From assembly GCA_030549335.1 (NCBI GenBank), contig CM060196.1, positions 22,712,501-22,776,500 on the forward strand: DNA of 64,000 bases, in the 5' to 3' direction. Numbering within the stretch: position 1 is the stretch's first letter; each line of letters begins with the position of its first letter. Made by a program: the position numbers and the translations under genes. The notes beneath the pieces are model-generated. The model was not told the DNA's origin. It was given only the letters and a program-made list of their open reading frames with translations, and did not search any database. Source of the DNA: Pontederia crassipes. Its lineage: Eukaryota; Streptophyta; Magnoliopsida; Commelinales; Pontederiaceae. Below are positions 50,101-63,200 of the stretch, piece after piece.

Positions 50101-51267
50101 GAGAATTGCTTTGGATTATCACTTATTGATCGTATCACTAAGATTCCTTTGGTTCCTCCTACTCTTTTGGCCGGTGATGACCGGTGGATTTGGACGGCTG
50201 ATCCTCAAGGTGATGCTAAAGCTAGCTCGGTATATTTCTCTTTGAGTCGCCAACCCTCCATGCACTTGGCACCTGGTCGGCATGTTTGGAAGCAACTGTG
50301 GAAAATCATAGCCCCACCTAAGATTAAAATGTTCCTTTGGAAGCTCATGCATTCTCGTTTACCTACTCTTGATATGATTGTCACTTTTAACCACGGTATA
50401 AACTTAAATTGCCATCTTTGTGGTTTAGCTGTCGAATCAAACTTTCACTTATTTTTTTATTGCTCTTTCTCATATGCCCTCTGGTCCTTAGTTCATAATT
50501 ATTTCTCATACACTTTCTCATTGATGACCTCTTGGCATGATGGGGCCTGGATCCGAGAGGGGTCTGATCTTCCTCCTTCGCTGCATGCTAGGCTTTCATC
50601 TATCATTGTTTTTTTGTCTTTGAGGTATTTGGGGTGCGCGTAATGATACTCACTTTGCTTCCAAATGAGTTGTCGTGTCATGTGTATAGGGAAGGGCTTT
50701 GGCTAGCTCAGATGAGTTCATCAAATCCACCATTCTTGAGGCTTTTTGCCCCTAAGACCCGATCTGGGTCCGGTGGAAGGTCCCACCTTTGGATTGGATG
50801 AAGGTCAACTCTGATGGGTCCTTCACCAACCCCGGAGAGCCCGAGGGGGGGGTTATTATCAAAAATACTAATGGAGGTTTTGTGATGGCAGGTGCTTTTC
50901 TTGTGCGACTACAAATGTGTTATGGACGGAGGCTTGGGGCACGCTGCAGGGTCTGAGGAAATGTTGGGAAGCAAGCTACATCCATGTTTGGCTGGAGTGC
51001 GATTCTTCCAACCTTGTTGCTATTATCAATGAAGAATCGAGCTGTCCCTAGAGAATCTGGACGTTGATTTCTAAATTAAGACAAGTTATTTTGTATTTTC
51101 AAAATTTTAAATGTACCCACTGCTACAAAGAAACTAATAGAGTAGCTGATTATCTAGCAAATAGGGGTAGAAGGAACCTTTTGGACACGTTTTGGGATGG
51201 TGCTCCTCCTCCGGAGATTCTCCAATTTTTGTATTCGGACAGTATGGGAGCTTATATTAATCGATAG
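47171..51267 (+). pseudogene. LINE ORF2 remnant (endonuclease, RT, RNase H)
   Basis: Endonuclease from 47171 (MKLVSWNCRGANGS, then AIYAST and VMLGDFNNIL). RT from about 48470 (GRAPGPDGF, YRPISLCNVIYR, ADMAKAFDRVSW, FADDLLLCL at 49206-49232, YYLGAPIS). The connection domain and zinc-binding zf-RVT lie at 49468-50640 (PPKIKMFLWKLMHSRLPT, CHLCG). RNase H covers about 50780-51267 (MKVNSDGSF, ETNRVADYLANRG). In-frame stops lie near 47387, 47660, 47916, 48416, 48873 and 49462, with several shifts. The order is that of plant L1 elements that acquired RNase H. Confidence 0.92.
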
Positions 51268-51296
51268 CACCTTTCTCTCAAAAAAAATTGAATGGC

Positions 51297-52474
51297 AATA
51301 TAGTGAACGCACCCTTAGAATTAATGTTATTATTTTTATTATAATTATGTAATAGAAAATGGAATAAAGAGCAGGCCATTTGTATTTATTATATAGTAAT
51401 AAAACTGGAAATAACTTTTGTCACGTTTGTACTTTGTACACCTTTTTTGGGTCAGACTGCTACTTGAATAATTGGATCAAGTTGGGGCCTAACTGTACAT
51501 TACGTGAACCTAATGGGCTTTGGGCTCCAACAACATTGGGCATTTGGATGATACGACCTGATGTGATAATTATTTTTCTTTGTTTTCAAAACTAAAAATA
51601 ATTAAAATAAAATATGAGATATAACACATGTATGGAAGTGTGTAAGAAAAATCTGACCCAATAGAAAAAATTTATTCGAAAAAAAATGACTCAAAAAAAA
51701 TTTAAGAGACTGAATATGATTTTAAGGTGATTTTTAAAAAGAGCAAAATTCATTCGCTTAAACTAGGACCGCATCCAAAAAAATCGTAAATACCGTCGAG
51801 CCTATTTTTATTTATTCCTCTATTTATGTAATTAATTTATATGTGATCAAATTTTTATTATTGGTATAATAATTTTTTATATAGTTAATATCTTCCTATC
51901 AACTCTAATTTAATCATTCTAATACTATATCATCAATTTGGTTACAGAATTAAATATGTTAACATTAACTTTAATTTATTATATTTGTTGAAAATATTAT
52001 TTTATTAAAAGGGGTTAAAAAAAATTGACATGTTAGATAGTGATTTTTTTCTAAATATTTTTAAGGTGTTTTTTTATTTAAAAAATTGACTCAAAAAATA
52101 GATGATGATTTTTTTAACCAAAAAAATTGGCCCAATTGAACCCTACCTGTATGTATTTTAATAACTTATTTCCACGTTGCATTTAAATTACTATATATAT
52201 AAGATTTAATAATTAACTTTTATGAAAAATAGGAGTAACTCGTCAATGTTAACTTAGCTAATTTAACTATAGAGGGTTTTTTTCTTCCAATCCAACACCG
52301 CTGATGAGTTTGATGTATATCAAGGGAGCCATTTCAGTTGGACGTACCTGTAGTCCAATTAAGATATTATTCGTTTTGAATTTTTGGCCTGCACGTATAT
52401 AAAATAAGTCTTGAAAGGTAAATGAAGTAGCTACATATAAGCATATTTTCGTGTTTTGTTCATGTGGAACTATT
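51297..52474. other. AT-rich spacer
   Basis: No gene, no clear element. AT-rich with ttttttaa/aaaaaa runs between the LINE and the LTR element. Confidence 0.5.
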
Positions 52475-52847
52475 TGTTAAAAATCTGAACTCCAAAGATC
52501 TCATCGGCGAGTCACCAAAAATGCGGAAGGAGCCAAAGAAGACGAGCACGCAAAAAGGGGAAGGTAACTGCAAAGTAGGAAAATTGTATTGAAACTAAAA
52601 GATGGATTACAACTGACCAGTCCACCGACTACAACCCTTTAATACCTTTTTATACTAATCCTAAAACTGCTACAAAACAAGATTAAAGCGACACAATAAA
52701 TAAACATGTTACAATGGCAAATAACTGCTACAAATTCTATGAACTTGGAAGACAGTAACATCGTTCTCTTCCTTCAACTAGGTGACATAAGGTGAGCTCT
52801 GCCATGTGGATGAAGTGGATGTTCACCGACGACCATATATTTCAACA
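52475..52847 (-). repeat. LTR (3' LTR in element orientation)
   Basis: Pairs with 54212-54585. Shared strings include ctccaaagatctca, gcaaagtaggaaaattgtat and ctaggtgacataaggtg. A few dozen substitutions separate the two LTRs, so insertion is not recent. Confidence 0.93.
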
Positions 52848-54198
52848 TGCCCCCTCAAGTCGATGCCGGAAAGAAATTGAATGGCGACGACTTGAAGTTA
52901 TCATTGTCGTCGATAAAACACATCGGCAACAGCACATTCATCAAACACCCGAGAACCATGATCAAAGATTCGCCAAGAAGAATAAGCGAAGAACAAATTC
53001 CCTGGACGCTGTCGATTGTAGCAGAAGCCAAAGAACATCGACGCACCCTCGCGAGAGGAGATGACTAGAAGAACAGGCGCCAAAATCACACGATGGTAAC
53101 GGGAATCGTCGAGATTGCAAAAGAGAATCATAGACGCAATTTGTCGAACACGTCAATACTCGCCCCAGGTCATTCGTTGGTAGCATCAAAAACTCCTATA
53201 GCGAAAAAGCTCAATAGTTTGCAACATCTGGAGACGATGGTGCAGTCATGCCCGGAAACCATCACTGTAAATGAGGTTGAATGTTGCAGAAGCCAGAGAC
53301 GAACACTTGTTGAGAGGACGATACACAACAGACAACTGACTGTGCGATGAGAGATGAAAACAAGATCCAGAAATGAAGATATGAGTGGAGACCAGAAATG
53401 GACGAAAGTAAAGAAGAACAAAGTAAGAACCGAGATGAAAATCAAAGGAGGAAACAAAGAAGGAAACAAAAGAACGGTCAGAGAACAAAACTCCAGAGGA
53501 CATCGAAGGATGATCAGACCTCCCGACCTCAACAACTCAAAGAAGGAAGCAATGGATTAGAATTAAGTGCCTCCCAACCTTGATGAACCAGAGGACATAA
53601 AACTTCAAACAAGATCCAATCGACAACAACGATGACGACAAGAGAACAGAGGTTAAGCTTCGAATCGGTGATCGTCACCGAAAGCGTCCGACTACAACGC
53701 CGGAGAAACGTCGATAATGGCAATAAGGAGAGAAGGCTCATACCCCTCCAACGATAACGTTGGGATATCAACCGGTGATCTCCTAGAGATGGAGCTCCCA
53801 ATCCAACGAGACAACTTGTTCGACGAAAGAAATAGAGAGAAACATAGAAGAGGAAAGAACACTCGATTGGCAAAGAAGAAAAACATAGAAGGAGATGAAA
53901 AATCAGAGAATGAATTTTCAGATATGCGACCAAAAGAAAAAAAGAGAAGAAAGCTAGAGAAAAAAATAGAAAATGGAGATAGTCATTGCAAGAAATAAGA
54001 ACTGAAGAATGAAGGAAGGACAATCCTAGATCTGAATAACCGATCACTGACAAAATAAGAAGAAGAACCTCCGGTCTAACTCAGATCTTGGTGTAACCTG
54101 GGCTTACCGGCGCCATTGTCGGCGACGATGAAGAAATGACTTGACAGTTATGACAATAGAAACGTCGAGGAGCTCACAAGGATCGGTGAGATTGTGGA

Positions 54199-54211
54199 GG
54201 CTCCGATACCA
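54199..54211 (-). other. Primer-binding site of the LTR element
   Basis: TGGTATCGGAGCC directly inside the 5' LTR; one base from the common plant TGGTATCAGAGC, complementary to the initiator methionine tRNA 3' end. Confidence 0.8.
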
Positions 54212-54585
54212 TGTTAAGAATTTGAGCTCCAAAGATCTCACCGGTGAGTCATAAAAAAAGCGGAAGGAGCCGAAGAAGGCGAGCAAGCAAAAGGGGAAGG
54301 TAGCTGCAAAGTAGGAAAATTGTATTGAAACTAAAAGATGGATTACAATTGACCAGTCCGCCGATTACAACCCTTTAACACCTTTTTATACTAATCCTAA
54401 AATAGCTATGAAAGAAGACTAAAGCGATACAAAAAATAAATGTGTTACAATGGCAAATAACTGCTGCAAACTCCATAAACTTGAAAGACAATAACATCGT
54501 CTTCTTCCTTCAACTAGGTGACATAAGGTGCGCTCTGCCATGCGAATGAATTGTGGATGTTCACCAATGACCATATATTTCAACA
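54212..54585 (-). repeat. LTR (5' LTR in element orientation)
   Basis: 374 bp, starting TGTTGAAATATATGG and ending TTCTTAACA on the minus strand, adjacent to the primer-binding site. Confidence 0.93.
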
Positions 54586-54590
54586 CTATT

Positions 54591-55304
54591 TAATTAAACT
54601 ATCTTGATTCTTAAACCTTAGATCGTTATAATCTTCCACCTTTAAAAGGCTCAATGTCCTCGTTAAGCGAGTCTGTGTTGCCCAAGGCTCATATTTTTCA
54701 TATGACTCAAGTGAGCACGTGAGGTCAACTCTGATATCATTATGTAACACTCATTGGCCCAATCAAATATTATTCGCTTTGAACTTTTGACCCTCACAAA
54801 TTTAAAACACATCTTAAAAGATAAAAATAATAGTTATATATATAAGCTCATGACTATTTGTTCATGTGAGACCTTAATTCTTAAATCTCATGTCTTGCAC
54901 TACCAATTTGACGAAACTTGTGATGAATGCTTTCACCAATTACTTGGTTACATATCAGTCACTAATAAATAATGCAATTAAAAATGAATATTAACTCAGA
55001 TTTTGTTCCGTGCATTATATTAAGACCTTGACTTGGATTTAAAAGTTCTTGATCGAGATTTTTTTCCACGTGTATGCTTCTTATTATGTGAATTGTTGTT
55101 TTTTTTCCAATTATACATTAACTCTTGGGCAAATCGTATTAAGAAAATACAAAGGTGTACATTACTAATTTATTTTCTTGAGGTTATTCTTCTTTTATTT
55201 TAATTTTAATATAATTTTTACATTAATTTTATTTATTTAATATTATAATATAATTAATATAATGTTTACATCAATTCGATTAATTAATATAAATTTTTAA
55301 TAAT
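54591..55304. other. AT-rich spacer
   Basis: No gene. 54740-54960 resembles 52360-52500 in short strings (cctgcacg/ccctcacaaatttaaaac), which may be an older relic. Confidence 0.4.
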
Positions 55305-55321
55305 TTTATTATACGATAATA

Positions 55322-55510
55322 AACTCCGCCTATATTTTATAGTCGGTCCCAAGTCCGGATAAAGAAGGAGTGTTGTGTTACAGCCAGCATAAAATCATGT
55401 CGAATCTTATGAATATGGATCAACGAATATATTGTAGAGCGGAATGACGTCGTATGATCCATGTAACCGATCCCACCTAATGGGATAGGGCTTTGTTATT
55501 GTTGTTGTTA
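55322..55510 (+). mobile_element. SINE with RTE-type 3' tail and 17-bp TSD
   Basis: 189 bp flanked by a perfect 17-bp direct repeat, tttattatacgataata, at 55305-55321 and 55511-55527. The last 60 or so bases (gacgtcgtatgatccatgta, ccgatcccacctaatgggat, ttgttgttgtta) match the 3' end of the RTE LINE at 37.1 kb. The 5' two thirds match the minus-strand fragment at 20.3 kb but not the LINE. Shared tails let a SINE borrow LINE enzymes. Confidence 0.92.
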
Positions 55511-55876
55511 TTTATTATACGATAATACTAAGCAAAATATTTTAACAATTAATAAAATATTTTCTAATAATTAGAGCTAAACAAATTATAGTTAACAAAA
55601 TATTTTTAATTTAGTTTGTAAGCTGAACAATAATTATTAATAAATAAATAATATACATTAAATAATAATTGAAAGAAAAAAGAGAAGAAAAAAAAATTCA
55701 AGTTCTTCAAAACAATTGTGATGGAAACTTGAACTTATGGTGTTTGACAGAAGTTTTGCCTAAATTCTGTCATCCATGTTTAATCGAATTAATATTTTTT
55801 TAGAAAACTGAACTATGAATTACTGGCTTTAGTTTGTCAATCCAAAATCCAAGCTTTATATTCATATTTATCTCAC

Positions 55877-55949
55877 ATGAATATAAAGTTTGGATTTCGG
55901 GTTTGTCTAAGTTGGTTATTTCATATGAATATAAAGTTTGGATTTCGGA
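55877..55949 (+). repeat. 48-bp direct repeat
   Basis: atgaatataaagtttggatt begins at 55877 and again at 55925; the unit occurs about one and a half times. Confidence 0.85.
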
Positions 55950-56092
55950 GTGACAAACTTATAAAGCCGTCTGAGTTTTCTAAAGAAAACTCAGATACTT
56001 TGACTATTATAATTGTTTTGACTTGGGTCACACATTTAGATATGACATATCAAACTTTACCTCTTAGTGATCATGCATAATTTAAGAAATCA

Positions 56093-58167
56093 AACTCGAT
56101 ATATCGTTTAATATTTTATGGTAATTTTAGTATGACTAATGAAGTAATTGGTTGTACTTGATTTTGCATATTTCATTCTCGATCTTTCGGGCCAAAAAAG
56201 AAGGCATGTACAACACAAGTCGGCGTACTCTTCCGCCATTATTCTTTCAGTACAAAAAGACCTAAGAGATGAACATATGATGAAAAGCTTTGCTAGGGTT
56301 TCATGCAAACCCAACCACGTACTAGGAATCAATCATGTTACGTTTAAGGTTCTATTATGTATCTTGAAAAAAATTTGGAGATATGTGATGCTCTATCACA
56401 GCTCGATAATTTTTTATTAACTATGCGAACTTCGATACTTTTTATATACTAAAGGTTAGACTGGCCAATAACATTACTAATAAAATATTAGCATTTTATT
56501 ATATAATATTATAACATATTTTATTATTAATTTAAATATCGACGATTCTGATCTTTTGTATTACTAACGAATTTCATTCTTTGGTAATATAAAAAATTAG
56601 ACCCATCGATAATAATAATATTAAAATATCGACGTATCTAATCTTCGATATAAATATTGATATTTTATTAATTATATAATATATTTTATTAATTTAAATA
56701 TCGATGATCCATGTATTACTGATAGATTAATACTTACGGTCTGGACGATCGGTATTAGTGACGGACGTTTCGTCCATCGATATTTTGAAAGGATATTTCT
56801 TTCTTTCGTAAATTTCGTAACAAAATGTCACAAATTTTGACCCATAAAAAATTGATCGTAAAAATGTGTTGTTTTCTTGTAGTGGCAAGGAGTGTGAGAG
56901 CCACTGCAATCATCAATTAAACAAGACGTTCTTTGTTTGCATTTTGCACAAAGTTAATGCTGGTTTTGTCATCATCCATCAAGCACACAATTTAATTTGT
57001 GTCACCATATTGATCTATATATACTGCCAGTTTTGATTTGACGACTTTAATTAGTCACATATCAACTGAATTGAAAGCTTAAAACTTGACCCCATTATTT
57101 GAAAGTTGCGACTTGCGAGCAGATATATATAATATCTATATACATATCTTTGTTTTCTGTAGGGCACCTCCTTAATTAATCCTACCTTCAAGATTTCCAA
57201 GTATTGGAGGTATGCCTCCAACTCAAAATTTAAGTTACATATATATAGATATAAGAAATTATATTGAGATATTGAGATAACTAAATTACATTGAAATCAA
57301 CTAAGTTTATGCAATGAAGTCACTGTGGATAATATAACATATATATAGATGTAACAAAACTGGATGTGCACTTTGCATATTGACTTAGATCTGATCTGTG
57401 TCAAATCTTTTTATTGCAAATTCGTGAGCTACATGACCTTTACAATTATAATAATAGTTCACTATGTATTTCGAACAAAATATGGTATCAATATTTAGTT
57501 TTGGTTTTTTGTTCTTTTTTTTTTTTGCCATCTTGAGCATTTTAATTATTAAAAAACAATAATTATTTAAACTCTAAAAATACATCTAGAGGTTAAAAAT
57601 GCATGAAATGAAATAAATAGAACCTAATTTTGTTGTTATTAGTGTTTTGAATTAATACGTAAATTAGTTTAATTAATTATCTATAGAAAATTATTTACAA
57701 TAGAAAAATCAACTAGAATTTTTTAACGTTAAAATATTTCCAATTTCAAAATGCAATGTCAAAAGTTGATGATATATATATTTACATAATATCAGTTATA
57801 TTATGGTGCACTGTGCAATTCTATAATTTCGGACTATCATATCAGCATCATTTTAATCTAACGGTTGAAAACACAAATAATTTAGATAATTGAATCAAAA
57901 TTATTCCAATCTGATAATCTAGATTTATGAAATTACAAGGTGTAATCATATATACGCATATATATAATGAGCATAATATATTAATTAAATGTTCAATAAA
58001 TAATACTTTAAGTGGTGATTATAGGGACACCCAAACCACCTAATTTACAAGGTAGAACAGTAGAAGAGATACCGCCCCTTCATAAAGTACTTACTGTACG
58101 GCTTGCCTTTATGGATTGAGAGATTGGTACGTGGTAGGCGCAGAGGAGGCTTTCAGGGTCCCTCCTT
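56093..58167 (+). repeat. Large direct duplication, copy 1
   Basis: About 2.08 kb that recurs, with small differences, at 60226-63915. Shared landmarks include tagtatgactaatgaagtaa (56129 and 60264), gggccaaaaaagaaggcatg (56189), ttttcttgtagtg (56872-56884 and 62576-62588), and aacagtagaagagataccgc (58056 and 63803). No convincing gene is inside. It ends at cagggtccctcc. Confidence 0.92.
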
Positions 58168-60224
58168 CTAGAGGGGCACAGTGGAGTAGGCAGAGGGGCA
58201 CGATGGAGGCAGCGAAAGCGGAGGAGGTTGAAGGCGGAGGTGAATGGCGGCAGAGGAGGCGAAGGTGGCGGAGACAAAGGTGGTGGAGGAGTCTATCGTC
58301 AGCATCGGGCGTCGGACGTTGGACGTCAAATGGCGGGCGGAGGAAGCGGAGGGCGTCGGACAGCGGCCTCGGACGTTGGGCATCGGAGCGGAGGGCATCG
58401 ACCGTCAGCATCGAAGCAGGGGTGAAAATAGAGCGGTAATAGTAAACAGTGAAAACGAAGAAGAGTGGTTAGGGATTTAGGTCAATTGTTTAGCGTCTCA
58501 TCTCAACGCGACGCTACTTAAACGCTAAATAGGCGCCAAACTGATATGCTATTACGTGGCTATCGAGACGCCATATCAAATTTTCTTCCTAGTTTAATAT
58601 TATATGTGCGAGAATAAGTAATAATAATATGTAAACATGCACGAGGTGAGTAAATATGTGCCCAATTAAGTGAAGGTAATAAAAATTCGGCTAATGCAGC
58701 GCTATAGAGAGGTTAATGTGTCGCTAAGATACTATAGCAATACCATAGTGTCGTAGTGGCGTCGATTTTGATTTAGCGTCTCACAATTGTGACGCCAGAG
58801 AGGTGCTAATTATTTTTTTATTTCTCATTTTCTATTATGTATATAATTTTATTTATCAATATAGTGTCTCATCGCATTGTGTCCCGTTCCGGTTGTTTTA
58901 TTCTCTTCTTACAATCTAAAAATTATGGAATGCATATATAATTATTCATATATGTGTATAAAATTATAAGTCTATATGTATATGTGTCTATAACAAAATT
59001 GTGTATATATATATATATATATATATATAATGTGTATGTGTGTAACATATGCGTATGTATATGCCTACGTGTGAGAGATTAAGTCACAACAATATGTTTA
59101 TCTATATGTATTATAAATATATGCGTGTATGTATATGTCTATACATGTGTGTGTCATATATAGATAACATGTATATGTATATGTATTCCAAGTGTATATA
59201 TGTATGTATATGTTTATATGTGTGAGATTAAGTGATAATAATATGTGTATATGTACTTATTATATATAAGTATAAGTATATACGCGTATTTATATGTCTA
59301 TATGTGCTTGATTAAGCAAGTGTGATAAAAAGTCGACTACTGCGGCGTAATACAGACGCTATTGAGTCGCTAGAAGAGTTTAGCGATCCAATAGCGCCGA
59401 ACTAATGCTTATTCGCATCTCAAGAGGGCGATGCTATAGAGACGCCAATAATGTCACCCTGGCGTCGACAGTGTTGGCGACTCTAGTTGGACGCTAAGTA
59501 GACGCTATTGAGCCTCGGTGACGCTAAAATGGGATAATTTATATCAAATCACTCTCTTAATTCAACCATAATAATTTCATGATTAAGAATATAAAAATAA
59601 TATATGCATAATTAAGATATAATATATATTGTATGTTTAAATAACATATATAATATAGGTAACAAATTATATATTTAGGAACACTCCTATGATGTAGACA
59701 TTATAAGTAATCATGTAGGAATACATATATATATATATTGAAGATACATACATAATATTTAATTTATTTGTAGATAATATATAGGGTTGTGTCAAAATAT
59801 AAAACATATGTAGCGATATAAATATATATAGTATATATATAATTATCTATTTCGAAGTAATCATATCGGCGTTTACATAGTGTCGTTTCATATGTGACGC
59901 TAGCTAGCGTCTCGATAGCGTCGCAAATCATGTGACGCAAGTTTAATGTCGAATGTTAAGCGTTCGACGCGAGAACAACGCTAGATTCTTTCAGGCACTT
60001 TCGTTTCATGGCTCGCAATAATAGCGGTTACTTGGCGTCGCTATGGCGCTTTTGTTAGCGCCTATGTCCTGAAATGCCAAAAACACGCTAATGAGACGCT
60101 ATTGAAAAGCAAGTAGCGTCACCTATTTGGGACTCACCGGAGACGGCATGATGACGCTAGAGGCGTTGAAGTAGCGTCACCATATTTGGAGACACTATTC
60201 AACGTCGCTAATTTTCTTGCAGTG
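58168..60224. mobile_element. CACTA-like element, right half
   Basis: Ends TTTTCTTGCAGTG (60212-60224), one base from the CACTA terminus TTTTCTTGTAGTG. The right arm carries many copies of gcgtc/gacgc cores (e.g. gacgctattgagtcgctag), like subterminal transposase-binding repeats. The left edge 58168-58440 is GC-rich, similar in place to the GC-rich core of the CACTA element at 60.6 kb. No left terminus is visible, so this is probably half an element. (AT)n lies at about 58998-59028. Confidence 0.6.
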
Positions 60225-60225
60225 G

Positions 60226-63200
60226 AACTCAATATATCGTTTAATATCTTTATGATAATTTTAGTATGACTAATGAAGTAATTGGTTGTACTTGATTTTG
60301 CATATTTCATTCTCTATCTTTCGGGCCAAAAAAGGAAGGCATGTACAGCACAAGTCGGCATATACTGTTCCGCCATTATTCTTTCAGAACCTAAGAGATG
60401 AACATATGATGAAAAGCTTTGCTAGGGTTTCATGCAAACCCAACCACATACTAGGAATCAATCATGTTACGTTCCAGGTTCAATTATGTATGTTGAAAAT
60501 AATTTGGAGATATGATGTTCTATCACAGCTCGCATAATTTTTTATTAATTATGAGAGCTTTGATACTTTTTATCGACAATCACTACTAGAAAAATATTGA
60601 TTACCGACGGTCAGCCCGAAAATTGTCGGTAACGCATTTACCGACAGTTTTTCAGTCGGAATCGATCCGTCGGAAAAACGCTCATCGCAAACAGATTTGC
60701 GATGGTTGAAAAAATTCGTCGAAAATATCTACGGTTCTAGCCGTCGGAACAGTCTCCGACGGTTCGACCCGTCGAAATTTTCCGACGATTGCAACCGCCG
60801 AAAAAGTCCCCGGCGGTTCGAACCGTCGAAATTTTCGACAGTTGCAACCGCCGGAAAAGGCCGGCAGTCCGAACCGTCGAAATTTTCGACGGTTGCAACC
60901 GGCGGTTCGAGCCATCGCAACTTTTCGACGGTCGCAAGTTTCGACGGGCGTCGCAACCGTCGCAAATAATTTTTTAAATATAAAAAAAATTAGCGGCCGG
61001 ATCGGGCCGCGGCCAGCTCCGGCCGCAAGCCGGTCGATCCAGCCGCTGGGGCCGGATCCGCCGCCAGGTGGCCGGATCCGAACGCCGGACAGCGGCCTTT
61101 GGCCGGAGAGAGAGACGTCGGCGTGGAGCGGGAGAGAGAAAGAGAGAGACGCCGGCGCGGGAGAGGGTCGCCGGTGCGGGAGAGGGTCGTCGGAGTCCGA
61201 CGTGGGAGGGTCGCCGGCATCCGGCGTGGGAGGGTCGCCGGCGTCCGGCGTGGGAGAGCGTGCTTTTGGCCGGGAGAGAAAGAGAGGAGAGGAGGGAGAG
61301 AGAGAGGAGTGGAGGGAGGAGGGAGAGAGAGAAGAGGGAGGAGGAATATATATAAAGGGAAAAAATTTAGAAAGAAAGCGGAAAAAGGAAAAAAAAGCGG
61401 GATAACGAAATTTTAATTACTGACGGTTTCGACCGTCGAAAACGTAAATATTAAATATTTTTATAATTACCGACGGTTGTGACCGTTGAAAATATATTTA
61501 GTTATATATAATGATTATTTTTTATTTTACCGACGGTTTGAACCGTCGGTAATCGTTACCGACGATCAAAACCGTCGGTAATTGCGACGGTTTGGACCGT
61601 CGGTAATTGCGACGGTTTGGACCGTCGCTAGTTATATTAATAAAATACTTTTTATATGGTATTATTATACATTTACCGACGGTTACGACCTTCAGAAATT
61701 GCGGCGGATTTTGTGACGGATGAATATCCATCGGAAATATCGACGTTCCTAATCATCAAAAAATTAAATAATAATATAATAAATTATATAATTAATTTTT
61801 TTATTTCTGACGGTCATGACCGTCGGAAAATCCGTCGAAAAAATTTAATAATAATATAAAAAATACATAATTTAATTTTTTTATTTCCGACGGTCGTAAC
61901 CGTCGGAAAAGTCGTCGGAAATTGCGACGAATGGATATCCGTCAGAAATATCGACGTTCCTAATCGTCGAAAAATTAAATAATAATATAAATTATTTTCG
62001 ACGGTCATAACCGTCGAAAAATTCGTCGAAAACGGAACCGTCGAAAAATTCGTCGCAAATTGCGACGGATTTAGAACCGTCGGAAATTATCCGTCGGAAA
62101 ATCGCGATTTTCTTGTAGTGAATAGTACTGAAGGTTAGACCTGCCAATAACGTTACTAATAAAATATTAGCATTTTATTATATAATATTATAACATCTTT
62201 TGTATTACTAACGAATTTCATTCTTCGGTAATATAAAAAACTAGGCCCGTCGATAATAATAATATTAAAATATTAAGATTTTACTGTATAATATTATAAT
62301 ATATTTTATTATTAATTCAAATATCGACAAATCTAGTTTTCGATACAAATGTTAATATTTTATTAATTATATAATATTTTAATATATTTTTTATTAATTT
62401 AAATATCGATGGTCCATGTATTACTGATAGATTAATACCTATGGTATGGACGATCGATATTAGTGACAGACATTTCGTCCATCGATATTTTGAAAGGATA
62501 TTTCTCTTTCGTAAATTTCGTAACAAAATGTCACAAATTTTGACCCATAAAGATTTGATCGTAAAAGTGTGACGTTTTCTTGTAGTGACAAGGAGTGCGA
62601 GAGCCACTGCAATCATCAATTAAATAAGACGTTCTTTTTTTGCATTTTGCACAAAGTTAATGCTGGTTTTGGCATCATCCATCAAGCACACAATTTAATT
62701 TGTGTCACCATATTGATCTATATATACTGCCAGTTTTGATTTGATGACTTTGATTAGTCACATATCAATTGAATTGAAAGATTAAAACTTGACCCTATTA
62801 TTTGAAGGTTGCGACTTGCGAGCAGATATATATAATATCTATATATATCTTTGTTTTCTTAGCTAGGGCAACAACTTGTCGGTAGGGCACCTCCTTAATT
62901 AATCCTACCTTCAAGATTTCCAAGTATTGGAGGTATGCCCCCAACTCAAAATTTGAATATATTGAGATAACTAAATTACATTGAAATCAACTAAGTTTAT
63001 GCAATGAAGTCACTGTGGATAATATAACATATATATAGATATAAGAAAACTGGATGTGCACTTTGCATATTGACTCAGATCTCTGTGGCAAATCTTTTTA
63101 TTGTAAATTCGTGAGCTACATGAACTTTACAATTATAATAACAGTTCACTATATATTTCGAACAAAATATGGTATCAATATTTAGTTTTGGTTTTTTGTT

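Larger units (their letters stand above)
45582..51286 (+). mobile_element. L1-type LINE, near full length, inactive
   Basis: About 5.7 kb with ORF1 (zinc-knuckle protein), ORF2 (endonuclease, RT, zf-RVT, RNase H) and a short A-rich end (ctcaaaaaaaa at 51277-51287). A candidate imperfect target duplication, attgaattgc at 45572-45581 and attgaatggc at 51287-51296, differs at one base. Many stops show it is old. Of the elements here it occupies the most DNA. Confidence 0.93.
52475..54585 (-). mobile_element. Complete non-autonomous LTR retrotransposon, 2.1 kb
   Basis: Two closely matching LTRs (52475-52847, 373 bp; 54212-54585, 374 bp) with TGTT...AACA ends, and a 5-bp TSD CTATT at 52470-52474 and 54586-54590. 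Orientation is minus: next to the right-hand LTR is the primer site TGGTATCGGAGCC (54211-54199), and next to the left-hand LTR is the purine tract CTTGAGGGGGCA (52859-52848). The 1364-bp interior has no gag or pol motif I can recognise, so it would need enzymes from another element. PBS and PPT look copia-like. Confidence 0.93.

Noticed and set aside
53529..54053. 174-residue hydrophobic minus-strand frame in the LTR element
   Set aside because: No recognisable motif; serine/leucine/phenylalanine-rich composition typical of a purine-rich opposite strand. Mentioned only as unexplained interior.
60682..61416. Frames of 62-187 residues inside the CACTA element
   Set aside because: Built from ccgacggtt repeats and the purine-rich core; no transposase motif.
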